Source: Saprospiraceae bacterium UBA2365
Lineage (GTDB): Bacteria > Bacteroidota > Bacteroidia > Chitinophagales > Saprospiraceae
Assembly: GCA_002344345.1 (NCBI GenBank)
Contig: DDTL01000032.1
Span: 1 to 35,435, forward strand
Direction: 5' to 3'
DNA length: 35,435 nucleotides
Of the stretch, positions 1-8,079 are shown one piece after another. The number at the start of each line of letters is the position of its first letter. Within the stretch, counting starts at the first letter, position 1. Below the pieces are notes generated by a model, which was not told where the DNA came from, did no database searches, and saw nothing but the letters and a program-made list of their open reading frames with translations. A program made the translations under genes and the position numbers.

Positions 1-151
1 CTGATTTTGAGATGTTTATGATAATTTAGTATTTATAGTTAAAGTGTACAATATCAATTATTTACACTTATACTTTACAAACTTTATACTTTATAAATTC
101 GACTCATAAATTGTTTGAAAGTGAATTATTTATCAACGCAAGCGTTAGTAC
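1..151. other. AT-rich intergenic edge
   Basis: No gene is visible. TTATACTTTA occurs twice as a direct repeat (68-77 and 84-93). AAGTGTA near 43 is complemented by TACACTT near 63, a weak inverted pair that could be part of a terminator or operator for whatever lies to the left. The segment follows the stop of the leftward gene at 152. Confidence 0.4.
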
Positions 152-1453
152 TCAATCTAAAAATCTCCGTAAATATTCAAAATCAGTTGTGAGTTCGCCC
201 TTGTACAAAATCGTAGCTTTTTTCAACGGCTCAGGAAAAGAAGATAGTTCAAAAGGCAAAGAAAAATCAATTTTTGACAATTGTTCGATATAGGGAAATA
301 AAGCAGAACTAAAACCGGCTGAACTATCTTTAGGAAGTTCAGAGGGCAAAATATCCACTGCCATAACCAAAAGTCCGTCGTGATCAAAACCTTGGATCGC
401 TTTATCTTCCAAAGGATTATAAACAAATACAGGATCTTCTGGCTTTGTGCAAAACTCTGTACACTCTATGGAGCCATTTGCATCGCAACTGATATCAGCA
501 ATGACTTTTAGCGGATGTTGGTCATTGTAATGTCTTCTGAGATAATTTTTTGTGACAATCCTGGGATAACGATCATCCCAATATGCACCATTGACCAGTA
601 AAGTTATTTTATCCAGATATTTTTCAAAATCACTTTCGTAGATAGAAGGATTGGCATAATACTCAATGAGATCAAAAGATTTTGAAGCATCCCGGGGCTT
701 TACCATTTCTTTTTCCGTAAAAACAACCTTATAAATACAATGATCATCCCAATGTCCGGTTTTTTGGAGGGTTAAAAGCTGATCATTGGATATTTCTCTT
801 ACAGGCAGCAAATCCATGATCTCCCAGGCGCCTTTTGATACATTTCCGTTGCCGGTAAAACCTATCACCAATGGAAAATTTAGCTGACTTAATCCACCTG
901 ACTTGATCATTTGACTCAAAGAACCCACTGCCTGTTTTGCTTCTTCCAGAGAATGATAAGTCCGGGCCTGCCTGATGTGTAGGAAGGGCGTTTCCAATCC
1001 CAGATAAGCCAGTCTTTTACCCAGTGTCCACAAGCTGTTGATCATTCCAGCCAGGCCAGCATAACGTCCGAAAAAAATCAACCTTTTACCATGTTCATCA
1101 ACAATTTTTTCATAATCGATCAAGGTTACGTTGAGTTCCATCATTTTTTTCAGAGAGGGCATATTATCTTTTTGCCCTTTAATTACATGGCTGAAGATAA
1201 GGTATACTTTAGATGGAGATATTTTGTAGATCGGAACTTCTTTTACTCCGATTATGATGTCACAATGATCCAACGATCCGATATGGGCACCGGCATTTCT
1301 AAAATCATCATCCTGATAAACCCTTTTATTAGAAGATTCAACAGTGATGTCAATGCCATCATCATTTATAAGACGCTGAATATCAATAGGAATCAGAGGA
1401 GTTCTTGTTTCTGATTCATATTTGTCTTCGTGTCTGATGCCTATTTTTAACAT
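152..1453 (-). CDS. lysine-ketoglutarate reductase (saccharopine dehydrogenase, lysine-forming type)
   Basis: The protein (433 aa) resembles the N-terminal lysine-ketoglutarate reductase half of the eukaryotic bifunctional LKR/SDH enzyme and the AlaDH/PNT fold. That activity condenses lysine with 2-oxoglutarate to saccharopine using NAD(P)H. Visible hallmarks are the N-terminal RTPLIP segment, FSHVIKGQ, LIDYEKIVD, the stretch FFGRYAGLAGMIN, the glycine-rich cofactor loop GFTGNGNVSKG near residue 196, and a late ISCDANGSIE segment. No saccharopine dehydrogenase half follows, so it is monofunctional. A TTG at 1474 also opens the frame, but the ATG at 1453, after an AGG-containing stretch, fits the family start better. 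It is divergent from the arginine deiminase gene, so the two form an amino-acid catabolism pair. Family assignment is firm; direction of the reaction and cofactor are inferred. Confidence 0.85.
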   Translation of the reverse strand: MLKIGIRHEDKYESETRTPLIPIDIQRLINDDGIDITVESSNKRVYQDDDFRNAGAHIGSLDHCDIIIGVKEVPIYKISPSKVYLIFSHVIKGQKDNMPSLKKMMELNVTLIDYEKIVDEHGKRLIFFGRYAGLAGMINSLWTLGKRLAYLGLETPFLHIRQARTYHSLEEAKQAVGSLSQMIKSGGLSQLNFPLVIGFTGNGNVSKGAWEIMDLLPVREISNDQLLTLQKTGHWDDHCIYKVVFTEKEMVKPRDASKSFDLIEYYANPSIYESDFEKYLDKITLLVNGAYWDDRYPRIVTKNYLRRHYNDQHPLKVIADISCDANGSIECTEFCTKPEDPVFVYNPLEDKAIQGFDHDGLLVMAVDILPSELPKDSSAGFSSALFPYIEQLSKIDFSLPFELSSFPEPLKKATILYKGELTTDFEYLRRFLD

Positions 1454-1653
1454 ATCTTGCCTGTTTTCAATCAAACAGCAAATTAAACTAAAAAAAATGA
1501 AAATTTTCCAATAATTAATTTCTTTGACTTGTAGTTTATTCTATTTCTCGATTAAATCTGTCCGGTCCATTCCATAATAACAAATATTTCTTAATTCTCC
1601 GGTGTGAAAGCATATTAATCGATCCACGTGTTTCGGGCTCCTGAATACTTTTT

Positions 1654-1661
1654 TATCTTTG
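1654..1661 (+). promoter_or_regulatory. -7 element of a Bacteroidota promoter for arginine deiminase
   Basis: TATCTTTG matches the Bacteroidota -7 consensus TAnnTTTG and lies 14 nt before the ATG at 1676, implying a very short 5' leader. No clear TTG -33 box stands at the expected distance (TTTC is there instead). Confidence 0.5.
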
Positions 1662-1675
1662 CAAAAAAAATAGCC

Positions 1676-2929
1676 ATGTCCGTATATATCAGTAATGAAA
1701 TCAACAGGTTGCAAAAAGTCATAGTTCACCGACCTGATCTGGGACTTTCAAGAATTTCACCCAAAAAAGCAGAGGAGCTGTTGTTTGAAGACATTGTTTT
1801 TCTGCCATTAATGCAAGAAGAGCATGATATTTTTACTGAAGTTATCTCACTTTTCATTGGGAAGGAAAATGTTTTGGATGTGAAGACACTGATCCACGAA
1901 TCCCTTGATTATAGTCCAATCACTCGTGAAAAACTGATTGAAGATATTGTGTCTTTTGAGGAATTGCCTGGTTCAGCCATCGACAAATTGTTGAGGATCG
2001 AAAATGATGAATTGTCAGAGTTGTTGATCACAGGCTATTGTACTTCTGAAAACAAGTATTTATTTGATGCGGTACCCAATTTCATTTTTACCAGGGACAT
2101 CGCAGTTGTTGTGAAGGACTATATCATCATCACCAAAGCTGCCAGGCAGGCAAGGTATCGTGAAAATATTCTTACAAGATTTATCATAAATACACACCCA
2201 CTGTTTTTGGAATCCAGAAAAGCCCGGAAAATAATCGATTTGAACAATCTGGACCTATTTCCTCCGTCGGACAGGGCAGAAGCTGTTTCTCTGGAAGGCG
2301 GCGATGTCATGATGATTGAAGACGATTTCTTACTTATAGGTCACAGTGAAAGAACTTCGCAACATGCCATACATTTATTGAAAGATGTGCTTTTACAAAA
2401 CGGGATCGTCAAAAATGTTGTTCAGATTGAAATACCTCATGAACGGAATTTTATGCACATCGATACCTTGTTTACCCGGATCAGCAAAAATCATATGGTG
2501 GTTTATAAACCCATCATTTACGATGGTTATAGTTCATTTGTTACGGTTTTCAGAGCTGACGGTTCACAGGCATTGTATCCCTCTGTCAAAGACTTCTTCT
2601 TAAGCGAAGTAAATCCGGGAATGGAATTTATTTTCGGAGGGAAAGGATATTATCCACATCAGGAAAGGGAACAATGGACCGATTCCTGTAATCTGGTCAC
2701 TTTAAAACCTGGTGTCGCTTTGGCCTATGATCGCAATCCCAAAACAGAAGAAGCTTTAAAAGAACATGGATTCAGTATTTTACCGGCAAAAGAACTGATC
2801 GCGCAGGTCAAAGAAGGATCATTATCCATTGAGGAAGTAAATCATTCAATCATTACTTTACCTTCAACCGAATTGTCCAGGGGACGCGGAGGTACACATT
2901 GTATGACATGTCCGATAATGAGGGAATAA
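1676..2929 (+). CDS. arcA: arginine deiminase
   Basis: A 417-residue guanidino-group hydrolase that converts arginine to citrulline and ammonia. The pentein-fold catalytic landmarks are in order: FTRD at 138-141, EGGDV at 207, MHIDT at 260 with the catalytic His/Asp pair (H261, D263), and the C-terminal nucleophile Cys409 in GTHCMTCP. Length matches ArcA-type enzymes (about 400-420 aa). An upstream in-frame ATG at 1628 would add 16 residues, but the -7 element at 1654 falls inside that extension, so the ATG at 1676 is chosen. No arcB or arcC neighbour is present, so a complete arginine-fermentation operon is not shown. Other citrulline-forming or amidinotransferase activities cannot be fully excluded, but the motif set is that of ArcA. 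Confidence 0.85.
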   Translation: MSVYISNEINRLQKVIVHRPDLGLSRISPKKAEELLFEDIVFLPLMQEEHDIFTEVISLFIGKENVLDVKTLIHESLDYSPITREKLIEDIVSFEELPGSAIDKLLRIENDELSELLITGYCTSENKYLFDAVPNFIFTRDIAVVVKDYIIITKAARQARYRENILTRFIINTHPLFLESRKARKIIDLNNLDLFPPSDRAEAVSLEGGDVMMIEDDFLLIGHSERTSQHAIHLLKDVLLQNGIVKNVVQIEIPHERNFMHIDTLFTRISKNHMVVYKPIIYDGYSSFVTVFRADGSQALYPSVKDFFLSEVNPGMEFIFGGKGYYPHQEREQWTDSCNLVTLKPGVALAYDRNPKTEEALKEHGFSILPAKELIAQVKEGSLSIEEVNHSIITLPSTELSRGRGGTHCMTCPIMRE

Positions 2930-3147
2930 TTTCTGAATTGTGGAAATATCTCATTTATCTGAGGCCTAAAATTCCGTAAAAACATAATCATTCAGAAAAA
3001 TTACCTCTTTGCGTTTTAAAATGATACTTGATTTTTATGGCTGAAAAACAAGGAATTAAGTTTAAAATCTTCCTTGTGCGTTTACTTGCCACGTATATTT
3101 AAGATGAATCATAAATTAAATTTTGATGTATTTTTGATCATGCTAAA

Positions 3148-3161
3148 CTTGGTTTTCCAAG
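3148..3161 (+). other. small hairpin upstream of the thioesterase gene
   Basis: CTTGG, a TTTT loop and CCAAG form a 5-bp stem, followed by GTTTTG. It sits in the 293-base gap between arcA and the ybgC-like gene. It could be a weak arcA terminator or part of the downstream promoter region. Confidence 0.25.
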
Positions 3162-3222
3162 GTTTTGTCGTATTTTGCTGACGCAACATTATTTTGCAGC
3201 TGTATCAAAAACTAACAGCAAC

Positions 3223-3633
3223 ATGTACAAACACGAATATAAAGTCATAGTGAGGTACGCTGAAACAGATCAGATGGGATTTGTTTATTATGGCAACTAT
3301 GCAAAATTCTATGAAATTGGCAGGGTTGAGCTCATCAGATCGCTTGGTTTAAGCTATAAGGAATTTGAAGACAGGCTCAATATCTTTTTACCGGTAGTAC
3401 AATTGGAATCCAGATATCTGCTGCCTGCAAGGTATGACGATGAGTTAAGGATTGAATCCATCCTGGATGAATTGCCAGACAAAATGATCAGTTTCAGACA
3501 TCTGATTTACAATCCCCAGAATTTTCTGATCAATAGAGGCGTAGTAAAATTGCTTTTCATTGATAAAATGACCGGCAGAAAAGTATCTGCTCCCCAAGAA
3601 ATGACTGATTTGCTAAAACAACATTTTGAATAG
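3223..3633 (+). CDS. YbgC/4HBT-family acyl-CoA thioesterase
   Basis: A 136-residue hotdog-fold protein. The 4-hydroxybenzoyl-CoA thioesterase signature is at the N terminus: YAETDQMGFVYYGNY, with D16 the likely catalytic acid and the G-x-x-Y-Y segment behind it. A central RIES strand and a C-terminal KLLFID strand complete the fold. YbgC relatives hydrolyse short-chain or phospholipid-derived acyl-CoA esters; the substrate here is unknown. The open frame extends to a TTG at 3175, but the ATG at 3223 gives the usual family length. The stop overlaps the possible start of the YihY-like gene by 8 bases, suggesting translational coupling. Confidence 0.8.
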   Translation: MYKHEYKVIVRYAETDQMGFVYYGNYAKFYEIGRVELIRSLGLSYKEFEDRLNIFLPVVQLESRYLLPARYDDELRIESILDELPDKMISFRHLIYNPQNFLINRGVVKLLFIDKMTGRKVSAPQEMTDLLKQHFE

Positions 3634-4633
3634 AAAGGCAACAAATATCGTCAACAGAATCATCCAATCCCGCATGATCTTATCCCTGCTGGAATGGGCC
3701 AAAACTAAAACCTTGCCAGGTTTTGACGGCGTGGCTGTTTATGATGCTTTGGAATTTGTTTTTAGAGAGTTTAAAAAAGACGATGTTTCCGTTCGGTCAA
3801 AAGCCATGGCTCAAAGTTTTTTCCTTGCTTTATTTCCTGCCATTATTTTTTTGTTGACATTGCTTCCTTATATTCCTTTGACGCTGGATTACTTTGCTTT
3901 TTGGAAAGAATCATTGCAGGGTATCCTGCCTATGGAAGCTGAAAAATTCATTTTTGGAATTTTGGATAATCTGAGCAGTAAAAACCAATATGGTTCTCAG
4001 GCTTTGAGTTTATTGCTTCTGTTGTATTTTACCAGCAATGGAGTTTCCACCATGATGGATAGTTTTGCCAAATCTTATCACGAAAGTTATAAAACGAGGA
4101 ATTTTTTCCAACAAAAGTTTGTTGCGATGCAGATCACTTTACTGATGATCGTTTTATTAATTCTGTCTACCACACTCATTATCCTGGGTAATTTACTATT
4201 AAACAGTATCTTTCAGCTATATGAACTTGGGATGACTACACGGTATATTATTGAATTGCTACGCTGGTTTGTAGTCATTGGTCTGTTTTACACTACGATA
4301 TCGCTTTTGTTCAGATTCGGCCCGGCAATGAAACGTAAAATGCGGTTTATCAGTCCCGGCGCAGGGGTTGCTACCCTACTCACCATACTGAGCTCACTGG
4401 GATTTTCTTATTTTGTAAATACTTTTGGGCGTTACAACGAAATTTACGGATCTATTGGTGCCATCATCATTCTGATGGTTTGGCTGGAGTTTAATACCCT
4501 TGCGTTATTGGCGGGGTATGAATTGAATGCGGCCATAGCGGTTAACAGGGATCTGAAGAATGTAGTTCAGTATAAAAGATCTCCACATTGTAATGAACCA
4601 AATGAATTACCTGAACATTCACAAAGCAATTGA
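3626..4633 (+). CDS. YihY/BrkB-family inner-membrane protein
   Basis: A polytopic membrane protein of the family once called ribonuclease BN. The N-terminal LPGFDGVAVYDAL, the A-x-A-x-S-F-F-L-A-L-F-P-A first membrane helix and further hydrophobic segments (residues about 65-90, 130-150, 165-200, 215-235, 250-275, 280-305) are typical, as is the conserved SIGAIIILMVWLE near the C terminus. Function is not settled; the RNase activity once attributed to this family belongs to another protein. The TTG at 3626 overlaps the preceding stop; an ATG at 3674 is an alternative that would drop 16 residues and leave all membrane segments. The stop TGA abuts the stop of the opposing peroxidase gene. Confidence 0.8.
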   Translation: MNRKATNIVNRIIQSRMILSLLEWAKTKTLPGFDGVAVYDALEFVFREFKKDDVSVRSKAMAQSFFLALFPAIIFLLTLLPYIPLTLDYFAFWKESLQGILPMEAEKFIFGILDNLSSKNQYGSQALSLLLLLYFTSNGVSTMMDSFAKSYHESYKTRNFFQQKFVAMQITLLMIVLLILSTTLIILGNLLLNSIFQLYELGMTTRYIIELLRWFVVIGLFYTTISLLFRFGPAMKRKMRFISPGAGVATLLTILSSLGFSYFVNTFGRYNEIYGSIGAIIILMVWLEFNTLALLAGYELNAAIAVNRDLKNVVQYKRSPHCNEPNELPEHSQSN

Positions 4634-5215
4634 TCAAAGCAGCTTTTCAATATCACCCATGATCGATTCCGGTTTGGTTGTAGGTGCATATCTTTTAACT
4701 ACATTGCCATTTTTGTCCAGTAAAAACTTCGTAAAATTCCACTTGATATCCTCTCCAATCATACCTGGTTTTTCTGATTTAAGGAATTTGAATACCGGGT
4801 GAGTATTTTCGCCATTCACATCTATTTTAGAGAACATCTGAAAACTTACCCCATAGTTCAGTGAGCAGAACGATGCAATTTCCTGGTTAGTTCCAGGTTC
4901 CTGATTACTGAATTGATTGCAGGGAAAACCCAGAACTGCTAAACCTTTGCTACTATATTGTTTATGAAGTTTTTCCAAACCTTCATAATGAGGCGTAAGT
5001 CCGCATTTAGAAGCGGTATTCACTATGAGCACTACTTTGCCTCGATACTTTTCCATGTATATCTCTTCACCATCGATTGAAGTGGCTTTTAATTTATAAA
5101 AGTCACTCACTTCCTCCATAGGTTTTTCAAATGCTTTATTTTTAACGGATCGGGACATACCATAAAATGCAAAGGCACCAATCAAAAATAATGCGATGAT
5201 GATATATGATTTCAT
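4634..5215 (-). CDS. glutathione peroxidase family protein, membrane-anchored or exported
   Basis: A 193-residue thioredoxin-fold peroxidase that reduces H2O2 or lipid hydroperoxides, in bacteria usually with thioredoxin. The catalytic set is complete: Cys71 in NTASKCGLTP, Gln101 in FPCNQF, Trp159/Asn160 in KWNFTKF. The active-site residue is Cys, not selenocysteine. Residues 4-20 form a hydrophobic segment that is either an uncleaved anchor or a signal peptide, so the enzyme probably faces the periplasm. It is convergent with the YihY gene with no intergenic base. Confidence 0.9.
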   Translation of the reverse strand: MKSYIIIALFLIGAFAFYGMSRSVKNKAFEKPMEEVSDFYKLKATSIDGEEIYMEKYRGKVVLIVNTASKCGLTPHYEGLEKLHKQYSSKGLAVLGFPCNQFSNQEPGTNQEIASFCSLNYGVSFQMFSKIDVNGENTHPVFKFLKSEKPGMIGEDIKWNFTKFLLDKNGNVVKRYAPTTKPESIMGDIEKLL

Positions 5216-5324
5216 AAAAAAGTTTATTTAAATATTCAATGAATTCCTCATCTGGAAAGGAATTGTGAGTAGAACAATCTGTTTTAAAAAAAGTTTTTCA
5301 GATCAAGACTTATAGATGAACTCA

Positions 5325-5957
5325 TCAGAGAAATTCAAACAGGTCTTCCTTTGACTTCCGCACTTTTTTATTGAATTGGTTGTATTCATCCTTCGTTCTG
5401 TACCCAACCACTGCCACAACGGCAGAAGCCAAGCCTTTATCTCTCAAATTTAACAGTGTATCATATTCAACTTTATCAAATCCTTCAACCGGAGTTGCGT
5501 CAAGTCCTCTTTCAGCTGCGGCTAAAAGTACATTGCCGAGCGCAATATAAGTCTGCTTCGCAGCCCAAAAATTAAACTGTTCAGCGCTATATTTGCTGAT
5601 GGTATTTCTTATATATTGGATATAAGGCAATACATCCTCCGGTTTTTTTCCCTGTGCACTTGCCCTGAGTTCTGCATATTTTTGTAAAGTTTCCTCCGTA
5701 TATCCGGTATAATGGCAAAACACAAAAAGATGTGAAGCATCTTCAATGATGGATTGATTCCAGGAAACAGGTCTTAGCTGCTTTTTTAACGCATCGTTTC
5801 CGATTACCAGAACTTTGAAAGCCTGCAAACCAAAAGACGTGGGAGCAAGCCGTATCGATTCCATCAGATAAGCAATATCCTGATCAGAGACTTTTTTGGA
5901 TGGATCATATTTTTTACAGGCATAACGCGTGTTCATCAGATCAATCAGAGACATCAT
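5325..5957 (-). CDS. NAD(P)H-dependent nitroreductase (NfsB-like)
   Basis: A 210-residue flavoprotein of the nitroreductase family. The N terminus carries the FMN-binding signature (TRYACKKYDPSKKVSD) and the RLAPTSFGLQAFKV segment, and the C-terminal half has the GLDATPVEGFD loop typical of NfsB/DrgA-type enzymes that reduce nitroaromatics or quinones. Two ATG codons in a row open the frame (5957 and 5954). The gene stands alone, about 110 bases from the peroxidase gene in the same direction. The physiological substrate is not inferable. Confidence 0.85.
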   Translation of the reverse strand: MMSLIDLMNTRYACKKYDPSKKVSDQDIAYLMESIRLAPTSFGLQAFKVLVIGNDALKKQLRPVSWNQSIIEDASHLFVFCHYTGYTEETLQKYAELRASAQGKKPEDVLPYIQYIRNTISKYSAEQFNFWAAKQTYIALGNVLLAAAERGLDATPVEGFDKVEYDTLLNLRDKGLASAVVAVVGYRTKDEYNQFNKKVRKSKEDLFEFL

Positions 5958-6024
5958 TTCAATATCTTATTATAAAAGTGATCATTTTTTATAGTGGAAA
6001 ATCAATGAATTTCATTTACCTCTA

Positions 6025-6339
6025 CTAGGCTTTTGCCGTAGGCGTAAAATTCATGGGAGGAAATGGCATGCTCTCATTGTCCTCTATTTTTCCATATTGC
6101 TTTTCAAACTTGTCAATATTGTCCTTAAGCGCCACCAGTAAACGTCTTGCATGCTTTGGTGTAAGGATAACCCGTGATTTGACTTTGGCTTTGGGCACAT
6201 TGGGCACCATCCGGATGAAATCAATGATAAATTCTGAATTGGAATGTGTAATAATGGCTAAATTTGAATAAGTACCTTCTGCCACGCTTTCAGGAAGGTC
6301 GATTGTTATCTGGTTCGGGTTTTTGTTTTCGTCGCTCAT
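6025..6339 (-). CDS. DUF3467 domain protein
   Basis: A 104-residue protein with the DUF3467 pattern: ITIDLPESVAEGTYSNLAII, FIIDFIRMVPNVPKAKVKSR, ILTPKHARRLLVALKDNI. The family is widespread in Bacteroidota and has no established function. It starts 11 bases after the PRTase stop, so the two are probably co-transcribed. Confidence 0.85.
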   Translation of the reverse strand: MSDENKNPNQITIDLPESVAEGTYSNLAIITHSNSEFIIDFIRMVPNVPKAKVKSRVILTPKHARRLLVALKDNIDKFEKQYGKIEDNESMPFPPMNFTPTAKA

Positions 6340-6350
6340 CTTATTTTTTT

Positions 6351-6845
6351 TTAATTAATAAAAACAAACATATTTTTGGGATCTGTCAGGTCAACTTCTA
6401 TGTTATTTTGAACCGTTGTGGCAAGTGACAAGCCAAAATGGTTCATTTCAACAGGAAATGCTTTGTGCTTACGGTCAATCAAAACCACAGTTTCTATTTT
6501 CTGAGGAATAACTTCCATAAAAACCTTCATGGCGTAGAACATGGTTCTGCCGGTATTGGCAACATCATCGACCACAACCACGACTTTTCCATTCATTTCT
6601 TCGGGTGTAATATTGATCTTTACAGGAAATTCGACCGGAGCTGCAGGATTTAACCGAAGATTTTTTAACAAAATCCTGGTATCTCCAATCTTTTCCAATT
6701 GTTTTTTCAACATTTTGGCAAAACCTAGTCCGTTATTGTTGATCCCAGCCAAAATGATTTCTTCCTGGTCATAATTTGACTCAAGGATCTGGTAAGCCAG
6801 TCGCTTGATTTTTTGACTGATTTGGGTATGATCGAGTATCTGCAT
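6351..6845 (-). CDS. phosphoribosyltransferase (PyrR-like)
   Basis: A 164-residue type I PRTase. The PRPP-binding loop VVDDVANTGRT lies at residues 91-101, and a GINNNGLGFAKML segment near 34-46 matches the pyrophosphate loop region. The sequence resembles PyrR/uracil-PRTase-like proteins, but the base specificity is not visible. It lies just downstream of pyrF in the same direction, which fits a pyrimidine role, though an element at 6890 suggests its own promoter. Confidence 0.75.
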   Translation of the reverse strand: MQILDHTQISQKIKRLAYQILESNYDQEEIILAGINNNGLGFAKMLKKQLEKIGDTRILLKNLRLNPAAPVEFPVKINITPEEMNGKVVVVVDDVANTGRTMFYAMKVFMEVIPQKIETVVLIDRKHKAFPVEMNHFGLSLATTVQNNIEVDLTDPKNMFVFIN

Positions 6846-6882
6846 ACACTTTAGATTTGTTTTTGGTTACAATTTTAAAGAA

Positions 6883-6890
6883 CAAAGGTA
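6883..6890 (-). promoter_or_regulatory. -7 element upstream of the PRTase gene
   Basis: Read on the minus strand this is TACCTTTG, a match to TAnnTTTG, 37 nt before the start at 6845. No TTG box is found at the expected distance. Confidence 0.4.
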
Positions 6891-6938
6891 ATCTTAAAAC
6901 TGCTAAATACTTATGGATACCTGATTTTTATTATCAAA

Positions 6939-7763
6939 TCAATCCTTCAGTATCTGATCGACAAAAACCGACATTTCATCCCGGATCTTTAATGCTTCCT
7001 TTCTTGCTGCCTCAGCAAAATCGGTTCCCGATGAAGCATAAAGGATCGATCTCGATGCATTGACAAGTAATCCGACTTCATCATTGGCTCCATACCTTAC
7101 CACTTCAGCCAATGAACCGCCTTGTGCACCGATTCCAGGAACCAGCAAAAAATGGTCAGGCACAATTTTTCGAACCTTTACGAATGCTTCCGGATGCGTT
7201 GCCCCGATCACATACATCATTTTATCTGGTTCAGCCCATGTTTTGCTCACCTTCAACACTTTTTCAAAAAGTTTTTCGCTTCCGTTGGTTAAGTCAAGCA
7301 TTTGAAAGTCCTGACAGCCGTTGTTTGAAGTCAAAGCAAGTAAAATAGCCCATTTTTCTGCATATTCAAGGAAGGGTTTAATAGAATCATACCCCATATA
7401 AGGGTGCAAGGTGATCGCATCTGCATCCAACCCTTCAAAAATTGCTTTTGCATACCGGTCAGAAGTGTTCCCAATATCTGCTCTTTTAGCATCAGCGATT
7501 ACGAACAAATCGGAGGGAATATAAGCAATGGTTTTTTGGAGCGAATTCCAGCCAGCAACTCCGTTTGCTTCGTAGAATGCCGTATTCGGCTTATAAGCAA
7601 CGCAGAGGTCAGAAGTAGCTTCAATAATTGACTTATTGAATGTATACGCAGGATCATCTTCCTGCAGCAAATGTGGTGGTATTTTTTCCGGATCAGTATC
7701 CAGCCCGATACAAAGAAATGATTTTTTATTTCTGATTTGTTCAATTAAAAAAGCTCTGTTCAC
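6939..7763 (-). CDS. pyrF: orotidine-5'-phosphate decarboxylase
   Basis: A 274-residue OMP decarboxylase of the longer (type 2) subfamily that makes UMP from OMP. Landmarks: FLCIGLDTDP at 16-25, the K/D catalytic array DAKRADIGNT at 91-100 (D91, K93, D96), and LLVPGIGAQGGS with the phosphate-binding loop near the C terminus. It starts 33 bases after the nifU-like gene and reads in the same direction, so mrp, nifU-like and pyrF may form one transcript. Confidence 0.95.
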   Translation of the reverse strand: MNRAFLIEQIRNKKSFLCIGLDTDPEKIPPHLLQEDDPAYTFNKSIIEATSDLCVAYKPNTAFYEANGVAGWNSLQKTIAYIPSDLFVIADAKRADIGNTSDRYAKAIFEGLDADAITLHPYMGYDSIKPFLEYAEKWAILLALTSNNGCQDFQMLDLTNGSEKLFEKVLKVSKTWAEPDKMMYVIGATHPEAFVKVRKIVPDHFLLVPGIGAQGGSLAEVVRYGANDEVGLLVNASRSILYASSGTDFAEAARKEALKIRDEMSVFVDQILKD

Positions 7764-7796
7764 TGACCTTTGATTTAGAATTTCTGATAAAACTTC

Positions 7797-8045
7797 CTAA
7801 GATGCAATGGTCACATCCCTGATTTCTTCGATTTGTTCCATTACTGCACTTTTAAGGCCGTATTTCAGTGTGAGATGGCTCAATTTGCATGAATTACAAG
7901 CTCCCTGCCACTGCAATATCAACTCAAAGTCATCGTTCAGGTCAAGTATTTTTACATCACCTTCATCAGACCATAAATGCGGACGAAGTTCAGATAAAAC
8001 TTCTTCAGCTCTTGTCAATAAGTCCTGCTTCAATAGTTCGTTCAT
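7797..8045 (-). CDS. NifU C-terminal-like Fe-S scaffold protein
   Basis: An 82-residue protein consisting of only the NifU C-terminal domain. The cluster-binding pair is C50 and C53 in GACNSCKLS, and the helix-strand order matches Nfu-type scaffolds that deliver Fe-S clusters. It lies 34 bases downstream of mrp, an association seen in many genomes because both act in Fe-S cluster assembly. Confidence 0.85.
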   Translation of the reverse strand: MNELLKQDLLTRAEEVLSELRPHLWSDEGDVKILDLNDDFELILQWQGACNSCKLSHLTLKYGLKSAVMEQIEEIRDVTIAS

Positions 8046-8079
8046 CTCAATCTAAGTTATGTCGTTAATTGTACGATTT

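Noticed and set aside
1628..1675. Upstream ATG extension of arginine deiminase
   Set aside because: The extension overlaps the -7 element and would precede the normal start of the fold; the ATG at 1676 is used.
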